Below, piece after piece: positions 1-6,882 of a stretch of 24,937 nt of DNA. The position numbers were made by a program, and so were the translations under genes. This DNA is from a virus. Positions within the stretch are counted from its first letter, which is position 1. Each line of letters opens with the position of its first letter. The stretch spans positions 1-24,937 of the IMG/VR virus record IMGVR_UViG_3300042934_000706. The stretch is one strand, 5' to 3'. Below the pieces are notes generated by a model that saw only the letters and a program-made list of their open reading frames with translations, was not told the origin of the DNA and made no database searches.

Positions 1-2
1 TG

Positions 3-1034
3 TCTCAAGTCAGTTCGGCAGATGATCTGCAAAGCGATGCGAACGCTCTTGATCTGATCAACTCCATTCTCAAGACGCTTGATCGGCTGAAAGTAACGGT
101 CTCTGATGTCATACCGGAACAGATTCTCAAAACCTATTTTGGTGGTGTAGACGAGGGAACAAAGCGGCTCATTGAAGCAGGGCTTGAGATCAAGAAAGCA
201 TCCGCACTGACGAAAGATGGCAAGGTACGGAAAGAGTTTCAGTCGTCGGTGCATCTCGAAGCGGTGCAGAACATTGTAGAGGACACCATGATGGACTTGC
301 AAGCGGCGATTCGAACGGCACAGAAGAGTGCGAAGATGAGTATTGACGGCACTCTGAAAGCTGTCAAGAAGGATATTGCAAATGGCTTAATCGTAGGCGA
401 TCCACGCAAGGTTATACAAGCGCGGGTCGCTAAATCATTTTCGGATAATGGGTTGACCTCGTTCGTTACTAGCGATGATAAGCGATTACCGCTGGATTTT
501 TATTCGCAAACAGTCGTTCGAACGAAGATGAGGACAGCGAACACAACCGGGGCGGTAAATCGGTATCTTGAAAATGATGTAAATCTGGTCAAGGTTGACA
601 AACACAGTCCAACTTGCCATGTATGTGCGCCGTACCAAGGAAAAGTTTTCTGTCCGGATGGTAGTGATGAGCGATTTCCAACTGGTCCACTCAGTCCATA
701 CCATCCGAACTGTCGCCATGTAGTCGCTCCGTATGTCTCTTACTTTCATTCAGACAGTGAGATTCAATCCGAGTTGAACAAATGGAAAGGTTTCGAATCT
801 GGTAAAGACGTTCGCTCCGCTTCTCAGAAAAAGGCATATGAGAAAGAGCAAGAGATTCGCAGAATTGCGAATCAAGAAAAAAAACAGTTTGCTAGGTGGC
901 AAATGGTGCTGGGCAAGGATGCTCCCAAGACAATAGGCGGATTCAGACGAATGAAACGGCAAAACACAGCCCATTTTCAGGAACTTCAGAGCGAATACCG
1001 CAGCATCATGCAGGGGATATCCCGGAAAGGATAA
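3..1034 (+). CDS. Phage minor capsid protein 2 (5'-truncated by window edge)
   Basis: The reading frame is open from base 3 with no start required inside the window, so the gene begins upstream; a GTG at 249 is internal and has no ribosome binding site. About 343 residues are visible. The C-terminal part has a metal-binding-like pattern, TCHVCAPYQGKVF followed by SPYHPNCRHVVAPY, which is the hallmark of the phage minor capsid/head morphogenesis family Phage_min_cap2, related to SPP1 gp7 and Mu gpF. These proteins sit at the portal vertex inside the head and are encoded just after the portal gene. The last 70 residues are lysine- and arginine-rich and probably helical. The family call rests on this motif and on position directly before the scaffold and capsid genes. 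Confidence 0.85.
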   Translation, partial: SQVSSADDLQSDANALDLINSILKTLDRLKVTVSDVIPEQILKTYFGGVDEGTKRLIEAGLEIKKASALTKDGKVRKEFQSSVHLEAVQNIVEDTMMDLQAAIRTAQKSAKMSIDGTLKAVKKDIANGLIVGDPRKVIQARVAKSFSDNGLTSFVTSDDKRLPLDFYSQTVVRTKMRTANTTGAVNRYLENDVNLVKVDKHSPTCHVCAPYQGKVFCPDGSDERFPTGPLSPYHPNCRHVVAPYVSYFHSDSEIQSELNKWKGFESGKDVRSASQKKAYEKEQEIRRIANQEKKQFARWQMVLGKDAPKTIGGFRRMKRQNTAHFQELQSEYRSIMQGISRKG

Positions 1035-1105
1035 GGTGATCTTTTCATATCTCGTCTGAGTCCGCGATAAGGGTTTGATTGTATAGATTAAGGAGGTTGC
1101 AAATT

Positions 1106-1339
1106 ATGAGACACATTGAAAAGGCTCAAAAAAGCAATTATTTACTGGTCCGATTTGCCGCAAATTATCTATGGTTTTGGATCGCTAGTTTCGGATTTAT
1201 GAGAGGACATAGCAAATTGTTCATCATAAAAGGATGCTTGAATAAGAGTATTCCATTTTGCATTATCATGGAACGTTGGCGCCGAATTGAAAATAAAGAA
1301 TTAGCTTATGCGATGATGGATAGAACAATTGAAATATGA
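1106..1339 (+). CDS. Small hypothetical protein between minor capsid and scaffold genes
   Basis: A 77-residue ORF. I chose the ATG at 1106 because it is preceded by AAGGAGG at 1090-1096 with a suitable gap; an in-frame start at 1079 lies upstream of that site. The product is basic with a hydrophobic stretch near residues 12-26 (LLVRFAANYLWFWIASFGF) and two cysteines. I do not recognise a family. The codon use is more AT-rich than in the flanking head genes and the gene is set off by about 70 bases upstream and 109 bases downstream, unlike the tight packing elsewhere in the head module. This suggests an added (moron-like) gene, but the function is unknown. Confidence 0.5.
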   Translation: MRHIEKAQKSNYLLVRFAANYLWFWIASFGFMRGHSKLFIIKGCLNKSIPFCIIMERWRRIENKELAYAMMDRTIEI

Positions 1340-1448
1340 ATCAGAGTGCTAAGTTAGGCTTATTTATTTTGTCTTTTTTCCATGACCGCAGACGTTAAAG
1401 AACAATCGTGAGAATGGTACCTGCAACCTAGAGCAGAGGAGGATATAC
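1340..1448 (+). other. Intergenic gap before scaffold gene
   Basis: I see no gene and no convincing hairpin terminator in these 109 bases. They end with the ribosome binding site AGAGGAGG of the scaffold gene. The gap is unusual within an otherwise tightly packed head operon. Confidence 0.5.
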
Positions 1449-2237
1449 ATGTTTACAAAACTGAAACTATGGATCTCGCTGATCGTTGCTTTGCTATTTC
1501 AAAAGAGGGTACCTACTGCCCAACAAGTAGAGAATGAATTGCCGTACAAATTGAATCTCCAGTACTTTGCTAGCGAGGACGGAGACGACAACGAGGACGG
1601 CGATGATGATGACGATCAGGATGATCAAGACGGTGACGACGAGGATGATGATGAGGACCAGGACGAGGAACAAACACTTGAGCAGATGATCAAAGATGAT
1701 CCAAAGCTGAAAAAACAGTTCAATCAGTTGTTTAAGAACAAGTTCGACAAGCGTCTGAAGGGTGTCGATCTGAAGAAAGCGAAGGAACTTCTCGCCAAAG
1801 AGCAGAAGGACCAGGACGACAAGAAAGACGAAGGAACCGACGAGGACGATGCTAAAACCGCTAAGCTGCAGCTTAAACTGGACCGGAAAGCGAAACGGCT
1901 ATCTGTTAAGGAATACGCCGCTGATAATGGTCAGAATCCGAAACTCGTTGCTCGGCTCATTGATCTCGACAAACTCGAACTGAATCAAGACGGTGAAGTG
2001 GATCCGGACGATCTCGAAGATGCATTTGACGCGCTGGAAGACGAGTTCCCGGATCTTTTTGCTGCAGGCGATGAAGACGAGGAAGACGATGACGATGCCG
2101 AAGATGAGAAGTCAAAGCACAAGAAAAAGAGCTCATCGTACAAACCTGGTTCCCGTCAAAAAGGAAACAAGAAGCTGAAACACGATCCATACGAATCCGG
2201 TAAGGCACGTGCACTTGCTCGTCACAAGAAAGAATGA
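1449..2237 (+). CDS. Phage scaffolding protein
   Basis: 262 residues, very acidic and charged. Residues about 42-75 are almost only Asp/Glu, followed by a helical Lys/Glu/Leu-rich region (residues about 75-190), a second acidic run (about 205-222) and a very basic C-terminus. Acid- and base-rich, coiled helical proteins between the minor capsid and major capsid genes are scaffolds, which guide procapsid assembly and leave or are degraded before DNA packaging; the basic tail would be the capsid-binding end. The short motif LNLQYFA at residues 35-41 is the usual first segment of many Firmicutes phage scaffolds. Here it follows an extra 34 residues with a hydrophobic stretch (KLWISLIVALLF). The ATG at 1449 has a strong AGAGGAGG site, so the extension looks translated. 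Confidence 0.75.
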   Translation: MFTKLKLWISLIVALLFQKRVPTAQQVENELPYKLNLQYFASEDGDDNEDGDDDDDQDDQDGDDEDDDEDQDEEQTLEQMIKDDPKLKKQFNQLFKNKFDKRLKGVDLKKAKELLAKEQKDQDDKKDEGTDEDDAKTAKLQLKLDRKAKRLSVKEYAADNGQNPKLVARLIDLDKLELNQDGEVDPDDLEDAFDALEDEFPDLFAAGDEDEEDDDDAEDEKSKHKKKSSSYKPGSRQKGNKKLKHDPYESGKARALARHKKE

Positions 2238-2249
2238 AGGTGATCACAG

Positions 2250-2540
2250 TTGGCTGATCCTAAATTCACATTGCCGTCTGGCGTGACGAACGCAAAGAGT
2301 CCGAAGTATTCAGTCGGTTCTAGCGTCACGCTGACAGCAAACCATATGCCCGGCATGACTGGCAAGACAGTAAAGGTTCTTGCAGCTGTGACCGGGACAT
2401 TTTATATCGTCAGTTTGGATGGCGAAGCACACAAATGGATGTCTGAAGGTGAAATGAAGAAAGCTGACGGCAAAACACTTACCGGAGCAGCTGCAGGTAA
2501 AGCACGTGCAGAGGCAAGACACGGAAAAATGAAGATGTGA
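2250..2540 (+). CDS. Small head-module protein with DUF1541-like fold
   Basis: 96 residues from a TTG start preceded by GAAGGTGAT at 2236-2244. The segment from residue 19 on (KYSVGSSVTLTANHMPGMTG, then HKWMSEGEMKKA) resembles the DUF1541/YdhK pattern, in which a basic strand, an H-x-PGM loop and a terminal HKW motif form a small beta-domain. DUF1541 proteins are normally cell-surface or copper-associated, so the resemblance in a capsid operon is unexpected. The C-terminus is Ala/Lys-rich. It sits between scaffold and decoration-like genes with short gaps, so it is co-expressed with the head genes and may be a virion or assembly protein. The family link is my recollection of the motif, not a search. 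Confidence 0.5.
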   Translation: MADPKFTLPSGVTNAKSPKYSVGSSVTLTANHMPGMTGKTVKVLAAVTGTFYIVSLDGEAHKWMSEGEMKKADGKTLTGAAAGKARAEARHGKMKM

Positions 2541-2553
2541 GGAGGAATAATTC

Positions 2554-2916
2554 ATGAACTTACAACCACGATTTGACACGATTTATGGTCAAAAAGAATT
2601 TATGCGTAACACGCAGGGCATGGAAGTTAAGACAGGCGGCGCAACACTGTCGGCTGCGGATTTTACCGCAGGAGATTATGTAAAGGCGGGTACAGCAGTC
2701 TTTAAGGATGTCGATGGTCTCTATCATAAGGTAGTCGCTGAAACACCTGCTACAATGACTGGCGCAGGTCTGACTATGCATGACGTTAAAATCTATGCAG
2801 GTCAGAACCCAATCGTTGGTATTCTAGCGGCTGGTCACCCACTGGAATCCAAATGCACAGGCGTGACTGCGAACTTCAAGACTGCATCCGCTGGCCGCAT
2901 TGTATTCGATATCTAA
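2554..2916 (+). CDS. Head decoration-like structural protein
   Basis: 120 residues, ATG at 2554 with GAGGAGG at 2539-2545. It is directly upstream of the major capsid gene, the place where decoration (lambda gpD-like) or capsid stabilising proteins are encoded. The composition (Gly, Ala, Thr and Val rich, with a central AGDYVKAGTAVFKDVDG segment and a terminal GRIVFDI) fits a small beta-rich protein like the head decoration family. Decoration proteins trim the outside of the expanded capsid. There is no catalytic motif. The call rests on gene position, size and composition, so it is less certain than the capsid call. Confidence 0.55.
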   Translation: MNLQPRFDTIYGQKEFMRNTQGMEVKTGGATLSAADFTAGDYVKAGTAVFKDVDGLYHKVVAETPATMTGAGLTMHDVKIYAGQNPIVGILAAGHPLESKCTGVTANFKTASAGRIVFDI

Positions 2917-2942
2917 TTTTAAATTATTAGGAGGAATGAGAA

Positions 2943-3935
2943 ATGCCATTACATCTTGATGAATTTCAACAACCGGAATTCGAAGGCTATGTTGAAAACG
3001 TACCACCGGCAAGAGTTTACCTATTGAGACGCTTCTTGCCGCAAAAACCGACGAGCGACATTGATTTCACTTACAACATCATCACAGGAAAGTACGCACA
3101 GGCCGCGTCAATCACTGGATTCAGTGCATCGGCGCCACTCCGCGATACGAAGGAACTGCAGAAAGCTTATGCTTCTGTTGCGAAGATCCAGCATATGTTC
3201 CGTCTGGACGAACGGCAGATTTTGAAGTTCAACGCGCCACGAAGCGATGAAGAAAAACGCCAGGCTGTTGATTACGTTTACGAAAACACTGACGGTCTTA
3301 TCGCTGGCGTGGACGATGTGGAAGAATTTCTGCGCGCTCAAGCGCTTTATCATGGCATTCTACAATATGACGACACAGTAAACGACGTTCATATTCATGT
3401 TGATTTTGGTGTGCCGGCAGAAAATAAATTGACCGCAACAACACCTTGGAGCGCTGTTTCCACAGCAACACCGCTCGATGATATCACTGCAGCAGTCAAC
3501 CAGTTTAAAACACAGAACCAGCGCAAAAAACCCGTAGTAATGCACCTGACTAGCGTAACTGAAGCGCTGATGCTCAAGAATGATCAAATCAAGTATCAGG
3601 TCTATGGCAACCCGACAGACAAACGACTGCTGACAAAACAAGACCTTGCCAATGTGTTCTCATCACTTGGCTTGCCACCTTATGAAATCAATGACGATGT
3701 TCTGAACCTCTACGGAACAGGCGATGAAGCACTGCTCGAAGATAACAAATTCGTACTTCTTGGCGAAAACTTGGGCAACACAATGATCGGACCGACGGCA
3801 GAAAAGAACTTCCAATCTGGAAAGTTTGTGAAGCCGAAGATTGAGGACGATCCACCACAGGAATCCGTTCGTGTCGGTGAAACAGCGTTTCCGGCGCTGC
3901 AGAAACCACAGTCTATCGTCACTATGGGCGTTTGA
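2943..3935 (+). CDS. Major capsid protein, E family (HK97 fold)
   Basis: 330 residues, ATG at 2943 preceded by AGGAGGAATGAGAA. Length and sequence pattern agree with the phage major capsid protein E family (lambda gpE-like): an N-terminal arm, a segment with PTSDIDFTYNIITG, a helix with RSDEEKRQAVDYVYE, a middle beta-region containing DVHIHVDFGVP, and a C-terminal domain with MHLTSVTEALMLKND. The protein forms the icosahedral shell around the DNA and is expected to be the most abundant virion protein. Upstream are scaffold and decoration-like genes, downstream the head-completion genes. I see no N-terminal cleavage motif and no protease gene in the visible head module; a protease could be upstream of the window. 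Confidence 0.85.
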   Translation: MPLHLDEFQQPEFEGYVENVPPARVYLLRRFLPQKPTSDIDFTYNIITGKYAQAASITGFSASAPLRDTKELQKAYASVAKIQHMFRLDERQILKFNAPRSDEEKRQAVDYVYENTDGLIAGVDDVEEFLRAQALYHGILQYDDTVNDVHIHVDFGVPAENKLTATTPWSAVSTATPLDDITAAVNQFKTQNQRKKPVVMHLTSVTEALMLKNDQIKYQVYGNPTDKRLLTKQDLANVFSSLGLPPYEINDDVLNLYGTGDEALLEDNKFVLLGENLGNTMIGPTAEKNFQSGKFVKPKIEDDPPQESVRVGETAFPALQKPQSIVTMGV

Positions 3936-3964
3936 TTCTGAATAAAAATTGAGGAGTGATTCGA

Positions 3965-4267
3965 TTGCCACTTTATTTTGCTAAAGGTTACCTTGTCGAT
4001 CATGGCAAGATTGTTAAACCAGATGAAACTATTTTTCTTGAAAAAGTACAGGCGGACAAGCTTGAGGATAAGGTTAAAGCGGCTGTGGTCGCTGATCTTT
4101 CCAAGCTTAAGCTCGCTGACCTGCAGGTAATTGCCAAGGCTGGTAGCATTGCTTACTCGGGATTGAGTAAAGACCAGCTAGTTGCAAAGCTGACTGGAAC
4201 TGAAGCGCCAGCTGAAGAAGAACAAACACCTGAAAAGCCGGCAGACACTGAAGAACCAAAAGCCTGA
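3965..4267 (+). CDS. HeH/Rho-N-like small phage protein
   Basis: 100 residues. I place the start at the TTG at 3965 because GAGGAG (3951-3956) lies at a suitable distance; the GTG at 3956 overlaps that site and cannot use it. The first 40 residues (MPLYFAKGYLVDHGKIVKPD) form a small beta-region, then LSKLKLADLQVIAKAGSIAY followed by SGLSKDQLVAKL gives a helix-extended loop-helix (HeH/SAP/Rho N-terminal) motif; the C-terminus is a Glu/Pro-rich tail. Such proteins are often found between the capsid and connector genes of Firmicutes siphoviruses. Their exact role is not settled; the motif can bind nucleic acid. Confidence 0.6.
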   Translation: MPLYFAKGYLVDHGKIVKPDETIFLEKVQADKLEDKVKAAVVADLSKLKLADLQVIAKAGSIAYSGLSKDQLVAKLTGTEAPAEEEQTPEKPADTEEPKA

Positions 4268-4284
4268 CGAAAGCAGGTGATTAC

Positions 4285-4643
4285 ATGGATTTTAATTCCG
4301 TGGACCAGTATTTAAACAGGATGCACTTTGCTGAGCTGTATAAGGCACTCGAACAGGACGGCAAAGAATCAATCATCTTTGAAGCTACTGAACTACTGAA
4401 AGATAAGTTCAGAGAATCGCTTCTAACCGATCGAATTGTCGCTCTGCAGGTCAATTACATGCTCGAAGGTGAGACGAGGAATATGAGAAACTGCGCCGGC
4501 ATGGGATCACTGGACTGTCTGCCAAAGATGTTTCGGTCAGCTTTGGTGAACAGAACGGCACAGCAACCGCGTATTCGCCAATATGCCCTGATGTGCAGTC
4601 TCTGATTGGTAAGAACCGCGCAAGCGTAGGTGAGCTGATATGA
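4285..4643 (+). pseudogene. Head-tail connector protein, with -1 frameshift at about 4471-4475
   Basis: The ATG at 4285 with AGCAGGTGATT upstream opens a frame whose first 62 residues (YLNRMHFAELYKAL, then RIVALQVNYMLEGE) match phage head-tail connector proteins. The frame then runs to a TGA at 4603-4605 through residues that do not fit the family. One base back, the frame from 4473 reads DEEYEKLRRHGITGLSAKDV and SVSFGEQNG, ending IGKNRASVGELI, the expected continuation, with TGA at 4641-4643. That stop overlaps the ATG (4640) of the next gene as ATGA, so it is the natural end. A missing G (GAGGACGAG read as GAGACGAG) explains everything. I see no slippery heptamer at the site. The connector closes the portal, so the lesion would matter unless it is a sequencing error. 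Confidence 0.75.
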
Positions 4644-4993
4644 AGCCACCTATGCCAAAGCTAGCTGATGGAGTATTGACGCTAAAACAGCCGCAGGTGG
4701 ATGAGAACGGCGAGCCAATGACTGATGATTACGGTAATCCATTAACAGTGGATCTGCCTATCAAACAGGCTCGCATTCGGAAGTCTACGAAGTTCATCCA
4801 AGCACGAGACGGTCAGCAGCATAAATGTGTTCTTGAGATTGATTTTCCAACCGACGTCGCTATTAGCGAGGGCGACGGTACCGAATACCATCCAACAGGT
4901 GCCGCATTGCAGAAGGGGAAGATCATTGCGGTGAGTGAGACTTTGAATCTCGCGGGGAACCGCGTTTATTTTCGGACGGCTTATGTCGAGTGA
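4640..4993 (+). CDS. Putative minor capsid/head closure protein
   Basis: 117 residues; ATG at 4640 overlaps the stop of the restored connector frame (ATGA), with GTAGGTGAG as ribosome binding site. The central part has ENGEPMTDDYGNPLTVDLPI, then a beta-rich region ending NLAGNRVYFRTAYVE. This matches the size, place and general pattern of the Minor_capsid_1 type head-closure (stopper) proteins of SPP1-like phages, which seal the portal after packaging and provide the docking face for the tail. The gene ends inside the next one (ATG at 4983), so translation is probably coupled. Assignment is by position and pattern. Confidence 0.6.
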   Translation: MKPPMPKLADGVLTLKQPQVDENGEPMTDDYGNPLTVDLPIKQARIRKSTKFIQARDGQQHKCVLEIDFPTDVAISEGDGTEYHPTGAALQKGKIIAVSETLNLAGNRVYFRTAYVE

Positions 4994-5471
4994 CGATTTT
5001 AATATCAAGTGGGATGGACTTGATAAACTCATTAAGACATTTGACGCGATGGAAGAATCGCTCAAAAGAAACCTTATCAGCGAGTATGCAAAATATGGGC
5101 TGCTTGTTGAAGAAGGGGCAAAGGCACTCGCTCCTCACGATACTGGTGATCTTGAAGCCAGTATCACTGCGGAAAAGGTGTCGTTCCATGGAAATTCTGT
5201 AGAAACGGCCGTTGGTTCAAAATCCAAATACGCTCTACGACGACACGAAGAACCCTATCGGAAAGGACATTTTCCTAAACACGACAATGGTTCTAAGTTC
5301 CCTGATTTTTATGCTGATGGTCGTGGGCAGATCACACGGAGCAAGCCTAACTGGCGCGGGCAAGTACCGGGGCGCAAGTATCTACAGAACGCGATCAACG
5401 CCACGGATAAGGACTATCACGAGACAAATGAACGTGTTTTAAAGAAGACTCTGGGAGGTGGAACGCTTTGA
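4983..5471 (+). CDS. HK97 gp10-like tail completion protein
   Basis: 162 residues, ATG at 4983 overlapping the previous gene by 11 bases. The N-terminal helices (LDKLIKTFDAMEESLKRNL) are followed by a long helix, then APHDTGDLEASITAEKV, the DTGxLxxSI signature of the HK97-gp10/minor capsid 2 family. The C-terminal half has GRKYLQNAINATDKDY, the usual 'P-x-R-x-hydrophobic' end domain. These proteins join the tail terminator to the head and set the head-tail interface. The next gene starts inside its stop codon (TTG at 5468). Confidence 0.8.
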   Translation: MSSDDFNIKWDGLDKLIKTFDAMEESLKRNLISEYAKYGLLVEEGAKALAPHDTGDLEASITAEKVSFHGNSVETAVGSKSKYALRRHEEPYRKGHFPKHDNGSKFPDFYADGRGQITRSKPNWRGQVPGRKYLQNAINATDKDYHETNERVLKKTLGGGTL

Positions 5472-5875
5472 TCCAGAGTTTTTTAATGCAACAAAGTAAG
5501 TTGATTTTGCCTGTACTCACTTGGTCAATTGACAATTACACAGCCGCGGATAATACCGGAACCGTGTATTCAGAAAGCAGTGGATCGCCGGATCTTTATG
5601 ATCTGAACTTTCACCGGCCGGAGTACATGGTGTTCATACGGTCGTCAGATTGGGCACTCGCGGAGCATGCAGCACGGCAAATGTTTGAGCATTTTCATAA
5701 GATGCACGATCAGCCGATTACAATCAGCAAGACGATTAAGGGACAAACAATCACAAAAAACTATTATCTTTATCTATTACAATCCCTAAGCGAACCACTG
5801 CGGGTCGGCGTTGATGATGCCGGCCTGATGCAGTGGTCTGTTAATTTTAGGGCAACTTTAAGGGAGGTTTCATAA
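5468..5875 (+). CDS. Minor capsid 3-like tail terminator protein
   Basis: 135 residues from a TTG at 5468 that overlaps the preceding TGA, with GGGAGGTGG at 5454-5462. The sequence (DLYDLNFHRPEYMVFIRSSD, then helix HAARQMFEHFHK and the strand SVNFRATLREVS) fits the Minor_capsid_3 family, whose members sit directly before the major tail protein gene and act like the tail terminator that caps the tail tube. Its stop codon is followed at once by the ATG of the tail tube fragment. Confidence 0.65.
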   Translation: MIQSFLMQQSKLILPVLTWSIDNYTAADNTGTVYSESSGSPDLYDLNFHRPEYMVFIRSSDWALAEHAARQMFEHFHKMHDQPITISKTIKGQTITKNYYLYLLQSLSEPLRVGVDDAGLMQWSVNFRATLREVS

Positions 5876-6067
5876 ATGGCAGACACAGAAAGCATTCCGT
5901 TTGGCCCTGCAACAGTCACAGTCGGAGAGGGCGTAGATGCCATCACTTTTGATGGTCAAAGCTACATGCAAGCAGAAGGCGGTCAACTGCAACTGACACC
6001 GCAGTGGTCAGATATCACGACTATTTGTCGAAACCTAATCCTATGTAAAAATATGGATTGGGGATAA
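5876..6067 (+). pseudogene. 5' fragment of the major tail (tube) protein gene
   Basis: 63 codons with a strong GGGAGG site and an ATG that touches the previous stop. Residues 1-46 (SIPFGPATVTVGEGVDAITF, then YMQAEGGQLQLTPQWSDIT) look like the start of a phage major tail protein, in the exact slot where the tube gene belongs: after minor capsid 3 and before the tail chaperones. A normal tube protein has roughly 130-200 or more residues. After SDIT the frame turns into TICRNLILCKNMDWG and stops. The remainder is not found elsewhere in the window; instead an AT-rich unrelated gene follows. I infer that an insertion or replacement removed the 3' part of the gene. Loss of the tube protein would prevent tail assembly. 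Confidence 0.65.
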
Positions 6068-6071
6068 ACAA

Positions 6072-6791
6072 ATGCTTAGCGGAAGAGAAGTAATAGAGCT
6101 GCATCACCGATTAGAATCTTGTGAAGGCACAAGAGTTACCAAAAAGATCGATGCCATTAGAATGTCATATGAAGTCTTTCGCAAGAATTATCAGAGAATC
6201 AACGTTCTGCTAGAACGCTACAGATCAGATACCGATTTTGCGTTACAACTCATAGAAGATACTGTTTCAAAAAATGATTTCTTCACAAGGATTACAACAG
6301 ATCTCCATAACTTTCTTGCTTCAGTAAAAACGTTGGTTGATCATACAAGAGTAATTATCAGAGAAGAGTATTCTGAAACCGATTTTGGAAATGAATGTGA
6401 AGAACGGAAGAACCAAACATTTATTGGTAACAATTTAGTTTCTTTTGTGCAGAATCTTAGGAACTTTGCTCTTCATAAAAAGTTGCCTATAACCGGTGCG
6501 AGAATGACTTTTTCAGCAGATGAATCTCCATCACAAGACATAAATTTACCAATTAATGAATTGATTGATTGGGATGGTTGGAACACACCTTCACAAACCT
6601 TTATAGAACAATCAGGCAATGCAATTATTTTGAAGGATATATTGGATGAATATGTAAGAATTAGTCATGATTTTTATCACTGGTTTTTCCAAAGACAATT
6701 GCAGTTTCATAACGAGGCTCTCGAAGAGTTGGACGAAATCAATTCAGCCCTTGAAAGTAACAGGCAAGACTACCTGAGAAGAATTAATTGA
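6072..6791 (+). CDS. HEPN-like protein with R-x4-H motif inserted in tail tube gene
   Basis: 239 residues; ATG at 6072, weak GGGGAT site 9 bases upstream. The product is mostly helical. It contains VSFVQNLRNFALHKKLPI, with Arg130 and His135 in the R-x4-H arrangement that marks HEPN ribonucleases of toxin and anti-phage systems. Long N-terminal helices (residues about 8-105) and a helical C-terminus surround it. The gene is clearly more AT-rich than its neighbours and lies where the 3' part of the tail tube gene should be, ending just before the terminator at 6829-6850. No viral structural role is suggested by the sequence. I infer a horizontally acquired accessory or defence gene. The motif is short and could be coincidental, so the function remains a hypothesis. 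Confidence 0.5.
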   Translation: MLSGREVIELHHRLESCEGTRVTKKIDAIRMSYEVFRKNYQRINVLLERYRSDTDFALQLIEDTVSKNDFFTRITTDLHNFLASVKTLVDHTRVIIREEYSETDFGNECEERKNQTFIGNNLVSFVQNLRNFALHKKLPITGARMTFSADESPSQDINLPINELIDWDGWNTPSQTFIEQSGNAIILKDILDEYVRISHDFYHWFFQRQLQFHNEALEELDEINSALESNRQDYLRRIN

Positions 6792-6828
6792 ATATCAATA
6801 AGAGCCTTTGATTGGCTGTTTTTCTTTT

Positions 6829-6854
6829 GGACTCCTCGGAGTCCTTTTCTTTTT
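6829..6854 (+). terminator. Rho-independent terminator before tail chaperone genes
   Basis: GGACTC, a CTCG tetraloop, then GAGTCC, followed by a T-rich run (TTTTCTTTTT). In related phages a hairpin here separates the highly expressed tail tube gene from the tail chaperones, so this one is probably the original terminator of the tube gene. A weaker AGCC/GGCT hairpin with a T-run lies just upstream at 6803-6825. Confidence 0.75.
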
Positions 6855-6882
6855 ATTATTTAATATCATGGAGGTAAATTTC

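Noticed and set aside
4468-4480. Programmed ribosomal frameshift in the connector gene
   Set aside because: The sequence GAAGGTGAGACGAGG has no X XXY YYZ heptamer, and connector proteins are normally made from one frame. A base deletion or sequencing error is simpler.
6072-6791. Transposon or IS insertion in the tail tube gene
   Set aside because: The protein has no transposase motif, and I find no terminal inverted repeats. The six-base ATATCA pair is too short to count as a target duplication.
6808-6882. Upstream hydrophobic start of the gpG gene (25 extra residues)
   Set aside because: The extension runs through the terminator hairpin and lacks a ribosome binding site, while the ATG at 6883 has GGAGGTAAATTTC before it.
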